Positions 1 through 8,053 of a stretch of DNA of 64,000 nt are shown here, one piece after another. The stretch's first letter is position 1. The number at the start of each line of letters is the position of its first letter. The stretch is taken from assembly GCA_017744315.1 (NCBI GenBank), contig JAGIBN010000009.1:62001-126000 (forward strand), in the 5' to 3' direction. The notes under the pieces are model-generated. The model had not been told where the DNA came from, made no database searches, and worked only from the letters and a program-made list of their open reading frames with translations. Origin of the DNA: Porphyrobacter sp. Lineage in GTDB: Bacteria > Pseudomonadota > Alphaproteobacteria > Sphingomonadales > Sphingomonadaceae. The position numbers and the translations under genes were made by a program.

Positions 1-197
1 TCAAGCTGGCGATGGCGATCATCGGCATCTCCTCGATCCACCTGCTGCGGACCTTCATCGAGGCTGGTGCGATGGGCACGCCGACCGGGCGGGTCACCGA
101 AACCGGGGTGATGTGGCAGACCATCATCCATATGGCGTTCATCGCTTCGGCCATAGGGATCGCCTGGGTCGACCGCATGACCCACACGAAGAACTGA
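1..197 (+). CDS. YqhA/UPF0114-family membrane protein, C-terminal part
   Basis: The reading frame is open from the window edge and ends at a TGA at 195-197, so only the last 65 or so residues are present. They contain GISSIHLLRTFI followed by a polar loop, then a hydrophobic segment (IIHMAFIASAIGIAW) and a short charged tail. This resembles the C-terminus of the YqhA (UPF0114) family of small inner-membrane proteins, whose biochemical role is unknown. The gene start lies outside the window. The family call rests on remembered sequence pattern only. Confidence 0.6.
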   Translation, partial: KLAMAIIGISSIHLLRTFIEAGAMGTPTGRVTETGVMWQTIIHMAFIASAIGIAWVDRMTHTKN

Positions 198-245
198 CAT
201 GGAGCGCACGGAGAGCCTTGAGCCCGGTGCTCGTCTGAGGACCCC

Positions 246-1406
246 GTGCTAACCGAATTGACCGACACTCCCCGACCGACGGAGGGCGAACGCTTCATCG
301 CGCTCGACTCGCTGCGCGGGTTGGCGGCGGTGATGGTGGTGGTGTTTCACATGGGCGCCTTCGGCCTCATCGCCAGCCTGGAGGTGTTTCGCCACGCCTG
401 GCTGATGGTCGACTTCTTCTTCGTCCTCTCCGGTTTCGTGATCGCCGCGAGCTATGGCGACCGGCTCTCCGGCGGGTTTTCGCGCACGCGCTTCATGCTC
501 TTGCGGCTGGGCCGAGTGGTACCGCTTCACGCAGCGACCGTGCTTCTGTTCCTGGCGTTCGAGGTGTTGTTCGTCCGCCTGTTCCTGCACCAGAACCATG
601 ACGTGTTCTATTTCTGGCGCGGGTTCCTGCTGCTCGACGGTTTTGCCGAGCATACCGGGAACTTCTACGCTCCGGTCAGCTGGTCGATCTCGGTCGAGGT
701 CATGCTCTACCTCGCCGCCGCCGTGCTGTTCGGCCTCGGCCGCACCGGCCTGGCGATCGCGGTTGCGGGCGCCACCGCGGCGTTGCTGGCGATGGCGACG
801 GGATGGAACCACACCGGGTTCGGCATTCTCCTGCAGCGCGGCGTGCTGGGCTTCTCGCTAGGCGTACTCTGCTTCACGCTGCATCGGCGGTGGAACTGGC
901 GCATCGACGTGGCTGCCATCACGGCCATCGAGCTGGCGTCGATCGCGGCGATTGTCTGGCTGCTGGTCGAGATGCCGTTCGGCCGCTTCACCACGATCGC
1001 TTGCTATCCGCTGTTCGCCGCAACGGTGCTGGTCTTCGCCCGCGACCGCGGCTGGGTGAGCCGGTGGCTGCAGCTCGGCCCGCTGGTGTGGGTCGGAACG
1101 CTGTCCTATTCGATCTACATGACGCACATGCTGGTGCTGCGGCCGCTCAATCGGGCCATGCCGACCGTGCTTGAAGCGGTCGGCCGCCCCGACCTGATCG
1201 GCAGGCCTTCGGACACCTTCGGTCTTCTCACGATGGAGCTGGGTAACACGGCGGAAACGCTTGTGACCGTGGGCATCGTTGCCTTGGTGCTGGTGATGTC
1301 GAATTACAGCTGGCGCTATGTCGAAGAACCTGCCCGGCAATGGTCGCGCCGCCAGGCGAAGCGCTGGGCCGATGCCCGCGCTGAACGGGGCGCTCTCCCC
1401 GCCTAG
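246..1406 (+). CDS. Acyltransferase 3 family membrane protein (OafA/YrhL-like)
   Basis: A 386-residue protein with a GTG start. It opens with the family signature FIALDSLRGLAAVMVVVFH (about residues 18-36) and then about ten hydrophobic segments. A conserved R-x10-H-type N-terminus and the late segment GTLSYSIYMTHML are typical of acyltransferase-3 proteins, which move acyl groups onto cell-surface sugars or lipids across the inner membrane. The acceptor cannot be told from sequence. It follows the YqhA-like gene by about 50 bp and is convergent with the MAPEG gene, sharing a CTAG with it at the stops. Confidence 0.85.
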   Translation: MLTELTDTPRPTEGERFIALDSLRGLAAVMVVVFHMGAFGLIASLEVFRHAWLMVDFFFVLSGFVIAASYGDRLSGGFSRTRFMLLRLGRVVPLHAATVLLFLAFEVLFVRLFLHQNHDVFYFWRGFLLLDGFAEHTGNFYAPVSWSISVEVMLYLAAAVLFGLGRTGLAIAVAGATAALLAMATGWNHTGFGILLQRGVLGFSLGVLCFTLHRRWNWRIDVAAITAIELASIAAIVWLLVEMPFGRFTTIACYPLFAATVLVFARDRGWVSRWLQLGPLVWVGTLSYSIYMTHMLVLRPLNRAMPTVLEAVGRPDLIGRPSDTFGLLTMELGNTAETLVTVGIVALVLVMSNYSWRYVEEPARQWSRRQAKRWADARAERGALPA

Positions 1407-1831
1407 AACACCACCATCGCCGCGTGCACGATCAGGGCTATCAGGACCAGGCTCGACATCACGAAGATCACGAAGCGCACGGTCACCTTGTTGACCGTCG
1501 CCTGCACCAGCGAGTGCACCACCCGCAGCGCGACGTAGGCCCACGCGAGCAGGGCGTTCAACCCATCGCCCGCGCCCACGATCGCCAGCACTATCGCCAC
1601 CGCGTAGAACACGGTCGGCGCTTCGTGCAGGTGGTTGTAGTTGTGCGCCTTCCATTGAACCTGGGCAGGAAGCACGGCGTCGAGCGACTTGTTTGGATCG
1701 CGCACCAGCTCGTCGGGATCGACCTTCGCGGCCATGAGCGCCGGGATACGCGTGGCGTACATCCACAACCACATCACCATGGTCCAGGCCGCCAGCGCGA
1801 CCACGGGCTGAAGGATTGCCATTCCAACCAT
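1403..1831 (-). CDS. MAPEG family membrane protein
   Basis: About 142 residues with four hydrophobic segments. The motif NHLHEAPTVFYAVA near the middle and the RVVHSLVQ segment are the hallmarks of MAPEG proteins (membrane-associated proteins in eicosanoid and glutathione metabolism). Bacterial members are small inner-membrane proteins, some with glutathione transferase activity. I chose the ATG at 1829-1831, preceded by an AGGGGGC run. A longer reading from 1906 would add a polar, non-membrane N-terminus. The stop codon overlaps that of the convergent acyltransferase within CTAG. Confidence 0.85.
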   Translation of the reverse strand: MVGMAILQPVVALAAWTMVMWLWMYATRIPALMAAKVDPDELVRDPNKSLDAVLPAQVQWKAHNYNHLHEAPTVFYAVAIVLAIVGAGDGLNALLAWAYVALRVVHSLVQATVNKVTVRFVIFVMSSLVLIALIVHAAMVVF

Positions 1832-1949
1832 CGGCTGCCCCCTGTCTTGTCGCTGGCAACCTAGCGTAGCGGGCGTCCGCTGCAAGCCATCGCAGGCGGG
1901 ATGCATCTAACGCTTCCCTACTCGGGAATGGCGCATTATCGGCTGGGGC

Positions 1950-3452
1950 ATGACTGAATCCACTTATCGCATCCACGGCGCCACCGGTGACTGGGAGGTC
2001 GTGATCGGCCTCGAGGTTCACGCCCAGGTTACCAGCAAGGCCAAGCTGTTCTCCGGCGCGGCCACGGCCTTCGGCGCGGAGCCGAACGCGCAGGTCAGCC
2101 TGGTCGATGCGGCGATGCCGGGGATGCTGCCGGTTCCGAACCGGGAGTGCATCCGCCAGGCGGTGCGCACGGGCATGGCGATCGAGGCGCAGATCAACAA
2201 GTGGAGCCGGTTCGACCGCAAGAACTACTTCTACGCCGACTTGCCGCAGGGCTATCAGATCAGCCAGCTCTACCATCCGCTGGTGGGCGAAGGCGCGCTG
2301 ACGATCGAGGCGGACGAGAAGGCCGGCATCCCCGAAGACAAGCGCATCGGTATCGAGCGCATCCACGTGGAGCAGGACGCGGGCAAGCTGATGCATGACC
2401 AGCACCCGACGATGTCCTACGTCGACCTCAACCGTTCTGGCGTGGCGCTGATGGAGATTGTCAGCCGCCCCGACATGCGCTCTCCGGCAGAGGCTGGCGC
2501 CTATGTGCGCAAGCTGCGTTCGATCCTGCGCTATGTCGGCAGCTGTGACGGCAACATGGAAGAAGGTTCGATGCGCGCCGACGTCAACGTCAGCGTGCGC
2601 AAGCCGGGCGACGAGTTCGGCACCCGGACCGAGACCAAGAACGTCAACTCCGTGCGCTTCGTCATGCAGACGATCGAACACGAGGCGCGCCGCCAGGTCG
2701 ATCTGATCGAAGACGGCGGCAAGGTGGTGCAGGAAACCCGGCTGTTCGATCCGAACACCGGCACCACCCGTTCGATGCGCAGCAAGGAAGACGCGCACGA
2801 TTACCGCTACTTCCCCGATCCCGACCTGCTGCCGTTGGAGCTGGACGACGCGTTCCTCGACGAATGCCGCAACAGCTTGCCGGAACTGCCGGATGCCAAG
2901 TGGAAGCGCTATGTCGAGGAACTGGGACTGAGCGCCTACAACGCGCACGTCCTGACCGCCGAAGTCGACACCGCCCGCTGGTTCGAGGCGCTGCTGCTGG
3001 AAACCGCGACCGCGCAGGGCAAGCAGCCCGCCGACGTCGCCAAGCAGGCGGCCAACTGGCTGATCTCCGAGTTCTTCGGCGCTCTCAACAAGGCCGGACA
3101 CGAACTGGCCGACAGTCCCGTCAGCCACCCGCAGGCGGCAGAGCTGCTGGCGCTGATCGGCAAGGGTACGATCTCCGGCTCGATCGCCAAGCAGGTGCTC
3201 GAGAAGATGCTCGAGACCGGCGACGGCGCAACCGCGATCGTCGAGCGCGAAGGGCTCAAGCAGGAAAGCGACAGCGGTGCGATCGAAGCGGCCGTCGACA
3301 AGGTCCTGGCCGACAATGCCGACAAGGTCGAACAGTACCGGGGCGGCAAGGAAGCGCTGTTCGGCTTCTTCGTCGGCCAGACGATGAAGGCCATGCAGGG
3401 CAAGGGCAACCCGCAGATGGTCAACGAGGTTCTGAAGACGAAGCTGGGGTAG
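1950..3452 (+). CDS. gatB: Asp-tRNA(Asn)/Glu-tRNA(Gln) amidotransferase subunit B
   Basis: A 500-residue full-length GatB. The N-terminal catalytic kinase/amidase-partner domain begins with [12 protein letters not shown] and contains the conserved [10 protein letters not shown] and [10 protein letters not shown] blocks. A helical and YqeY-like C-terminal tail ends with [11 protein letters not shown]. With GatA and GatC it converts mischarged Glu-tRNA(Gln) or Asp-tRNA(Asn) to the amide form in the cytoplasm. Usually gatC and gatA sit directly upstream. Here the upstream gene is the divergent MAPEG gene, so gatC and gatA must lie elsewhere. Confidence 0.97.
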   Translation: MTESTYRIHGATGDWEVVIGLEVHAQVTSKAKLFSGAATAFGAEPNAQVSLVDAAMPGMLPVPNRECIRQAVRTGMAIEAQINKWSRFDRKNYFYADLPQGYQISQLYHPLVGEGALTIEADEKAGIPEDKRIGIERIHVEQDAGKLMHDQHPTMSYVDLNRSGVALMEIVSRPDMRSPAEAGAYVRKLRSILRYVGSCDGNMEEGSMRADVNVSVRKPGDEFGTRTETKNVNSVRFVMQTIEHEARRQVDLIEDGGKVVQETRLFDPNTGTTRSMRSKEDAHDYRYFPDPDLLPLELDDAFLDECRNSLPELPDAKWKRYVEELGLSAYNAHVLTAEVDTARWFEALLLETATAQGKQPADVAKQAANWLISEFFGALNKAGHELADSPVSHPQAAELLALIGKGTISGSIAKQVLEKMLETGDGATAIVEREGLKQESDSGAIEAAVDKVLADNADKVEQYRGGKEALFGFFVGQTMKAMQGKGNPQMVNEVLKTKLG

Positions 3453-3466
3453 GGTTCGGCCCTACC
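3448..3466. terminator. Hairpin spanning two convergent stop codons
   Basis: GGTAGGG (3448-3454) and CCCTACC (3460-3466) form a perfect 7-bp stem with a TTCGG loop. The gatB stop (3450-3452) and the stop of the convergent lipoprotein gene (3462-3464) both lie inside the stem. There is no T-tract, so it is only a candidate bidirectional terminator or transcript-end stabiliser. Confidence 0.5.
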
Positions 3467-3878
3467 GCCGCGCGCTCACCAGGTTCAACGCGATCGACTG
3501 CCCCGGCGGGGGGAGCGGATTGTGGGTGTCCGTGATCCACAGGGGCTGTCCGCTCGGATCATCGATGCGCGCGAATACGGAGTAAGTTCGTCCGGCCAGG
3601 ATTTTAGCCGGATCGTACTTGATCGAGAACGGAAGCGGGACCTGGCGTCCCTCTGAATTGAATTCGGTCGATGCAATCGTTGTTGCTGGGGCATCCTGCC
3701 GGCTGACGTCGCGGATCTGGACCCTGACGCGCGCGTCGGGGATCAGGGCGATGCGTTCGCGGTAGGCGACCGTACCCTCGAGCGTGACGTGGCCGGAGCC
3801 TGAGCTGCCTCCGCCCGACGACGTGGTGCAGGCTGCAAGACTGAGGGCCAGCAGCAGGCCGGAAAGACTGCGACGCAT
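3462..3878 (-). CDS. YbaY-like lipoprotein
   Basis: A 138-residue protein with a lipoprotein signal peptide: an Arg-rich start, a hydrophobic stretch and a lipobox LSLAAC with Cys at about residue 16. A Gly/Ser-rich linker follows, then one beta-sandwich domain (VTLEGTVAYRERIALIPDARVRVQI) ending in a GQPLWITDTHNP segment. This fits the YbaY family of periplasmic-side lipoproteins, whose role is poorly defined. It is convergent with gatB and divergent from trmL. Confidence 0.75.
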   Translation of the reverse strand: MRRSLSGLLLALSLAACTTSSGGGSSGSGHVTLEGTVAYRERIALIPDARVRVQIRDVSRQDAPATTIASTEFNSEGRQVPLPFSIKYDPAKILAGRTYSVFARIDDPSGQPLWITDTHNPLPPPGQSIALNLVSARR

Positions 3879-3983
3879 TTGGTGCCCTCCTGATCGGCGA
3901 TACCCGATGAACCGCGATTCCCGGCAGCGGTTCCCTTGCTGATCCCCCTAGCCACGGGGCCGGCGCCGGAGCAGAGGGGGCGG

Positions 3984-4442
3984 ATGTCGCTTTCCATCGT
4001 CCTGGTCCATCCCGAGATTCCCCACAACACTGGCGCCGTCGGCCGGACCTGCGTCGCGCTCGACCTGGAGCTGGTGCTGATCCACCCGCTGGGCTTCGAG
4101 ATATCCGATAAGCAAGTGCGCCGCACAGGCCTCGACTACTGGCAGCATGTGCGCCTGACGGAGTTCGCCAGTTGGGACGAATTCGTGGCCGAGCGAGCGC
4201 CGCGCCGCGACCAGCTGTTCCTGTTCGAGGAGTACGGCGCACGCTCCTTCCAGGAACCGGAGTACCCGGAAGACGCCTACCTCGTCTTCGGTCGCGAAAC
4301 CAAGGGCTTGCCCGACACGATCGCAGAGCCGCTGGCGGACCGCATGTTCCGCCTGCCCATGCGTTCGAAGCACATCCGCTCGCTCAACCTGTCCAACACC
4401 GTGGCAGTGGCGGCCTACCAGGCGCTGCGGGGCAAGCTCTAG
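3984..4442 (+). CDS. trmL: tRNA (cytidine(34)-2'-O)-methyltransferase
   Basis: About 152 residues of the compact SpoU/TrmH-type (SPOUT) fold with no extra RNA-binding domain, as in TrmL. The N-terminus SIVLVHPEIPHNTGAVGRT and the C-terminal knot motifs (VFGRETKGLP, then MRSKHIRSLNLSNTVAVAAY) are diagnostic. It 2'-O-methylates the wobble nucleotide of certain tRNA(Leu) species. I chose the ATG at 3984 because a strong AGAGGGGG lies just upstream. A longer frame from 3936 adds 16 residues without family features. Its stop overlaps that of the convergent M16 peptidase in CTAG. Confidence 0.93.
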   Translation: MSLSIVLVHPEIPHNTGAVGRTCVALDLELVLIHPLGFEISDKQVRRTGLDYWQHVRLTEFASWDEFVAERAPRRDQLFLFEEYGARSFQEPEYPEDAYLVFGRETKGLPDTIAEPLADRMFRLPMRSKHIRSLNLSNTVAVAAYQALRGKL

Positions 4443-7291
4443 AGGTCGTCCGCCTTCAAGTACTGGATCGGCATCCCGAGCCCCGACAGCTGGCTATCGA
4501 TCTGCTCGCGGTCACCGACGACGATGATCACGAGGTCGTCAGGCGATAGGTACTGGCGTGCAGCAGTGTCGATCTTCCCGGCGTCGATCGCGCGGTAGAT
4601 GTCGGGCAGCTGCGCCTGGTAGTTGTCCGGCCGCCCGAACTGCTGGTTGCCGAGCAGGGCGTTCAGCACCTGGCTGTTGGTCTGGTAGCGGTTCGGCAGC
4701 CCGCGCACGTTGCCTTCGGTCACGCGCTGGAGCTCGGTCTGGTCGACGCCCTTGCTGGTTGCGAAGGCGGCCATGTCGTCGAGGATCAGGCGGATCGAAT
4801 CCGCCGTACGGTCCGACTGCACCGGGGTGAACACGGTCAGCGCCACCGGCCCGGTCACGCCGCTGATCCCGCTGCGGATGCCGTAGGTCCAGCTCTTCTC
4901 TTCGCGCAGGTTCATGTTGAGGCGCGAGAGGAAGCCGTCGCCGATAACCTCGTTGGCGAGGTCGAGCGCTTCCATGCCCTGTTGCGTCCCCTCAAGCGGG
5001 AGAACGCGAGCGAGCAGCAGAACCGATTGCGGTGAGTTAGGCCGGTCGATCACGACAAGCTTGCGCTGGGCCGCCGGTGTCGCGGCGGCGAGGTTCTTGA
5101 CTGGCTTGGCGGTAGCGGGCGCCCGCCAGTCGCCGAATGCGGTTTCGAGCGCGGGCATGAGTTCCGCCATGGTGACGTCGCCAACGACGGTGATGCGGGC
5201 GTTATCGGGGCGCAGCCACTTGTCGTGCTCGGCGCGGAGGTCTGCCGGGGTCAGGGCTTCGATTACCGAGGTCTTCCCGGTTCCGCCGACCGATCCGTAA
5301 GGATGCGCGTCGCCGTAGATCAGCGGTCCGAGTGCACGTTGGGCCAGGCCTGAGGGATCGGCCTGCTCCTGGGCGATCTCCGCCAGGCGCTGGTCCTTCA
5401 CGCGAGCGACTTCGGCAGGTTCGAACGCCGGGTTGCGGACGATGTCGGCCATGAGTTCGAGCGAGGGCTGCAAGTTCGCCGTCAGCGCGACGAGCGAGAC
5501 TGTGCTGTCATCGGTCGAGGCGCCGCTGCCGATCGAGGCGCCGAGGCGTTCCTGCGCGACGGCGATGTCGAGCGCGCTGCGGGTCTTGGTGCCTTCCTTG
5601 AGCAGCTCCATCATCAGCGTCTGCGTGCCGGCACGTGCGCCGCCATCGGCCGCTTCACCGGCGTCGAACGACATGGCTAGCGAGACCTTGGGGATGGCCG
5701 TGCGGCGGGCGAGGGTGACTTCGACGCCGTTCGACAGGCGGGCGTGCTCGACTTGCGCGAAGGTCAGCTCCCCGACCGGGGCGACCGCCGGATAATCGCG
5801 CTTCGGCCCTTCGGCGAGCGCCGGCGCGGGTGCCTTGGCGTCGGGCGTGGGCGGAGCGACAGTGCCCTCGTCACCCCAGCCACCCATGGTCGCGCCGTCT
5901 TCGGTCCGGTCTCCCGGAACCACCGACAGGGTGTAGGCCGGCCGACCCAGCCAGCGTTGCAGCGCGGCCTGCACCTGAGCGGGCGTCAGCGCGGCGAGCT
6001 CGGTCATTTCCTTTTTGTAGTTCGCCGGATCGCCTGCGTAGATCAGGCCCTCGGCCAAAGTCGCGCCCTTCCCGGAGAAGCCGCCGACCTGTTCCAGCAA
6101 TCCGATCTGCGACGAGACCAGCTGCGTCGCCGCGCGGTTGAGTTCATCCTCGGTCGGACCTTGCGCCAGCAACTCGGCGATCACCTGGTCGAACCGAGCT
6201 TCGGCCTTGGCCGCGTCGACGCCTGGCTTCACGTCCATGGTCGCCTGCAGGAAGCTCAACTTCTCAAACTGCTGCGCACCCGCGCTGACGCTCACCGCCA
6301 GCTGCTCCCCGCGCACGAGCACGTTGTCCAGCCGCGAGCTTGCGAGGCCGCCGAGCACATGGAGGCCGACCGCGAGCGGCACCGCGTCGGGATCGGTCCA
6401 TGAAGGTCCGGTCCAGGTGCGAATGATGCGGGTTACCGGAATTTGATCGGCCATTTCCTCCCGGACCGGAGCAGCTAGGGCAACCGGCTCGGCCGAGACC
6501 GGACGAATGTCGGGACCGCGCGGAATATCGCCGAACCAGCGTTCGACCATCGGCCGGGCGGTGGCGGCGTCGATGTCTCCGGCCAGCACCAGCACCACGT
6601 TGTTGGGCGCGTAGTTGTCGGTGAACCACTGGCGCACGTCGGTCAGGCTCGCTGCGTCGAGGTCAGCCATCGAGCCGATCGTCGAGTGGCGATAAGGATG
6701 ACCGACCGGGAACAGCGCGTCGCCAATCTTGTAGTCGACCAGGCCATAAGGCTGGTTATCGCCCTGGCGCTTCTCGTTCTGGACCACGCCCCGCTGCTTA
6801 TCGAGCTTGTCCTGCGTCACCGCGCCGAGCAGGTGGCCCATGCGGTCGCTTTCCATGAACAGCGCCAGGTCGAGCGCTCCGGTCGGCACGGTCTCGATGT
6901 AGTTGGTGCGGTCGTACCAAGTAGAGCCATTGGTACTGGTCGAGCCCGCGGCCTCCAGCGGGATATCGAAGTTCTCGACGTTCTCACTGCCACCGAACAT
7001 CAGGTGCTCGAACAAATGCGCGAAGCCGGTGCGCCCGCGCGGTTCGTTCTTGGAGCCGACGCGGTAGTAGATCGTCACGCCGACCACCGGGCTCTTGCGA
7101 TCGGTGTGGACGATCGTGGTCAGGCCGTTCGGGAGCGTGAAGGTCTCGTACGGAATGTCCACTTCCGCGACGAGCTGGGAGAGCGGTGCCGCCTGCGTGG
7201 CTGCCGGGGCCTGTCCCTGAGCGCCGGCCGGGCCGGTGAGGGCGAGCGAAACGGAGAGGGGTAGGGCGAGCAGGCGGTAGAGTGGCTTCAT
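4439..7291 (-). CDS. M16 family zinc metallopeptidase, two-domain, secreted
   Basis: A 950-residue protein with a Sec signal peptide (about residues 1-25, ending in GPAGAQG). The inverted zinc motif HLFEH lies at residues 92-96, with the downstream glutamate ligand at E173 (VVQNEKR). This first half is a complete catalytic M16 domain. A second, non-catalytic M16 repeat begins near residue 515 (FAQVEHARLSNGVEVTLARR). Single-chain paired M16 proteases like this act in the periplasm on peptides. The gene is divergent from the DUF1348 gene across about 160 bp. Confidence 0.93.
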   Translation of the reverse strand: MKPLYRLLALPLSVSLALTGPAGAQGQAPAATQAAPLSQLVAEVDIPYETFTLPNGLTTIVHTDRKSPVVGVTIYYRVGSKNEPRGRTGFAHLFEHLMFGGSENVENFDIPLEAAGSTSTNGSTWYDRTNYIETVPTGALDLALFMESDRMGHLLGAVTQDKLDKQRGVVQNEKRQGDNQPYGLVDYKIGDALFPVGHPYRHSTIGSMADLDAASLTDVRQWFTDNYAPNNVVLVLAGDIDAATARPMVERWFGDIPRGPDIRPVSAEPVALAAPVREEMADQIPVTRIIRTWTGPSWTDPDAVPLAVGLHVLGGLASSRLDNVLVRGEQLAVSVSAGAQQFEKLSFLQATMDVKPGVDAAKAEARFDQVIAELLAQGPTEDELNRAATQLVSSQIGLLEQVGGFSGKGATLAEGLIYAGDPANYKKEMTELAALTPAQVQAALQRWLGRPAYTLSVVPGDRTEDGATMGGWGDEGTVAPPTPDAKAPAPALAEGPKRDYPAVAPVGELTFAQVEHARLSNGVEVTLARRTAIPKVSLAMSFDAGEAADGGARAGTQTLMMELLKEGTKTRSALDIAVAQERLGASIGSGASTDDSTVSLVALTANLQPSLELMADIVRNPAFEPAEVARVKDQRLAEIAQEQADPSGLAQRALGPLIYGDAHPYGSVGGTGKTSVIEALTPADLRAEHDKWLRPDNARITVVGDVTMAELMPALETAFGDWRAPATAKPVKNLAAATPAAQRKLVVIDRPNSPQSVLLLARVLPLEGTQQGMEALDLANEVIGDGFLSRLNMNLREEKSWTYGIRSGISGVTGPVALTVFTPVQSDRTADSIRLILDDMAAFATSKGVDQTELQRVTEGNVRGLPNRYQTNSQVLNALLGNQQFGRPDNYQAQLPDIYRAIDAGKIDTAARQYLSPDDLVIIVVGDREQIDSQLSGLGMPIQYLKADDL

Positions 7292-7452
7292 CCGCGCTGG
7301 ATAGCACGCACGTCACAAGGTTCCATCAGTCGAATCGGCGGTTGGTCGATACCCATTCGCCGTTTGCCCAGTCGGCGGACTCGATCGGGACATTTCCTGG
7401 CTGACAAGGCCTGCGAATGTCTCCTACCTTCGAGCGCCAAGAAGGAGAGACC

Positions 7453-7929
7453 ATGCCCGAGATAACCCAGCGTCCGCCCCTGCCGCCGTTCACCGCAGAG
7501 ACCGCGGCACAGAAGGCGCGCATGGCGGAAGACGCCTGGAACGGGCGCGATCCGGAGCGGGTTTCGCTCGCCTACACGCCCGACAGCAAGTGGCGGAACC
7601 GGGCCGAATTCGTCGAGGGGCGTGAGCAGATCGTCGCCTTTCTCCAGCGCAAATGGGCGCGAGAGCTGGAGTATCGGCTGATCAAGGAACTCTGGGCGTT
7701 CACCGACAATCGCATCGCTGTGCGCTTCGCCTACGAATGGCGCGACGATAGCGGCTCTTGGTTTCGCTCCTACGGCAACGAGAACTGGGAGTTTGACGAA
7801 CACGGCCTGATGCGCCTGCGCATCGCCAGCATCAACGACCTGCCGATTGCCGAGGCCGAGAGGAAGTTCCACTGGCCACTAGGTCGCCGTCCCGACGATC
7901 ACCCCAGCCTGTCGGAACTCGGCCTCTGA
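7453..7929 (+). CDS. DUF1348 / NTF2-like protein
   Basis: About 158 residues with the SnoaL/NTF2-like cone fold pattern ([26 protein letters not shown], then [24 protein letters not shown]). The C-terminus, [20 protein letters not shown], is characteristic of DUF1348 proteins. The biochemical function is not established. The ATG at 7453 was chosen over an in-frame ATG at 7417 because GAAGGAGAGA lies directly before it. The opposite strand carries a long open frame here that I judge a shadow. Confidence 0.88.
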   Translation: MPEITQRPPLPPFTAETAAQKARMAEDAWNGRDPERVSLAYTPDSKWRNRAEFVEGREQIVAFLQRKWARELEYRLIKELWAFTDNRIAVRFAYEWRDDSGSWFRSYGNENWEFDEHGLMRLRIASINDLPIAEAERKFHWPLGRRPDDHPSLSELGL

Positions 7930-7997
7930 CAAGGTCGTTACCCCGGGGACATGGGGTTCAGTTACCACTGAAATAGGACACTAATACACCCACCGCT

Positions 7998-8029
7998 CTT
8001 GCGTTGCCCAACCGCGAAACCATCTTAGG
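7998..8029 (+). promoter_or_regulatory. Candidate heat-shock (RpoH) promoter for clpB
   Basis: CTTG at 7998-8001 is followed after 18 bases by CCATCTTAGG, close to the alphaproteobacterial sigma-32 pattern (CTTG ... CYTATNT). It lies about 25-55 bp before the clpB start. Heat-shock control of clpB is well known in the group, which makes the match plausible. The -10 match is imperfect. Confidence 0.4.
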
Positions 8030-8053
8030 CCGGACAGGATTTGAGGGGCTTCC

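Noticed and set aside
858..3128. 756-codon minus-strand open frame opposite gatB
   Set aside because: gatB on the plus strand is a clear full-length family member; the antisense frame has no motifs and is a by-product of high GC codon bias.
7288..7872. 194-codon minus-strand frame opposite the DUF1348 gene
   Set aside because: The plus-strand frame matches a known family and has a strong ribosome site; the minus frame does not.
7930..7970. CCCCGGGG palindrome after the DUF1348 gene as terminator
   Set aside because: Only a short self-complementary word with no loop or T-tract; not convincing.
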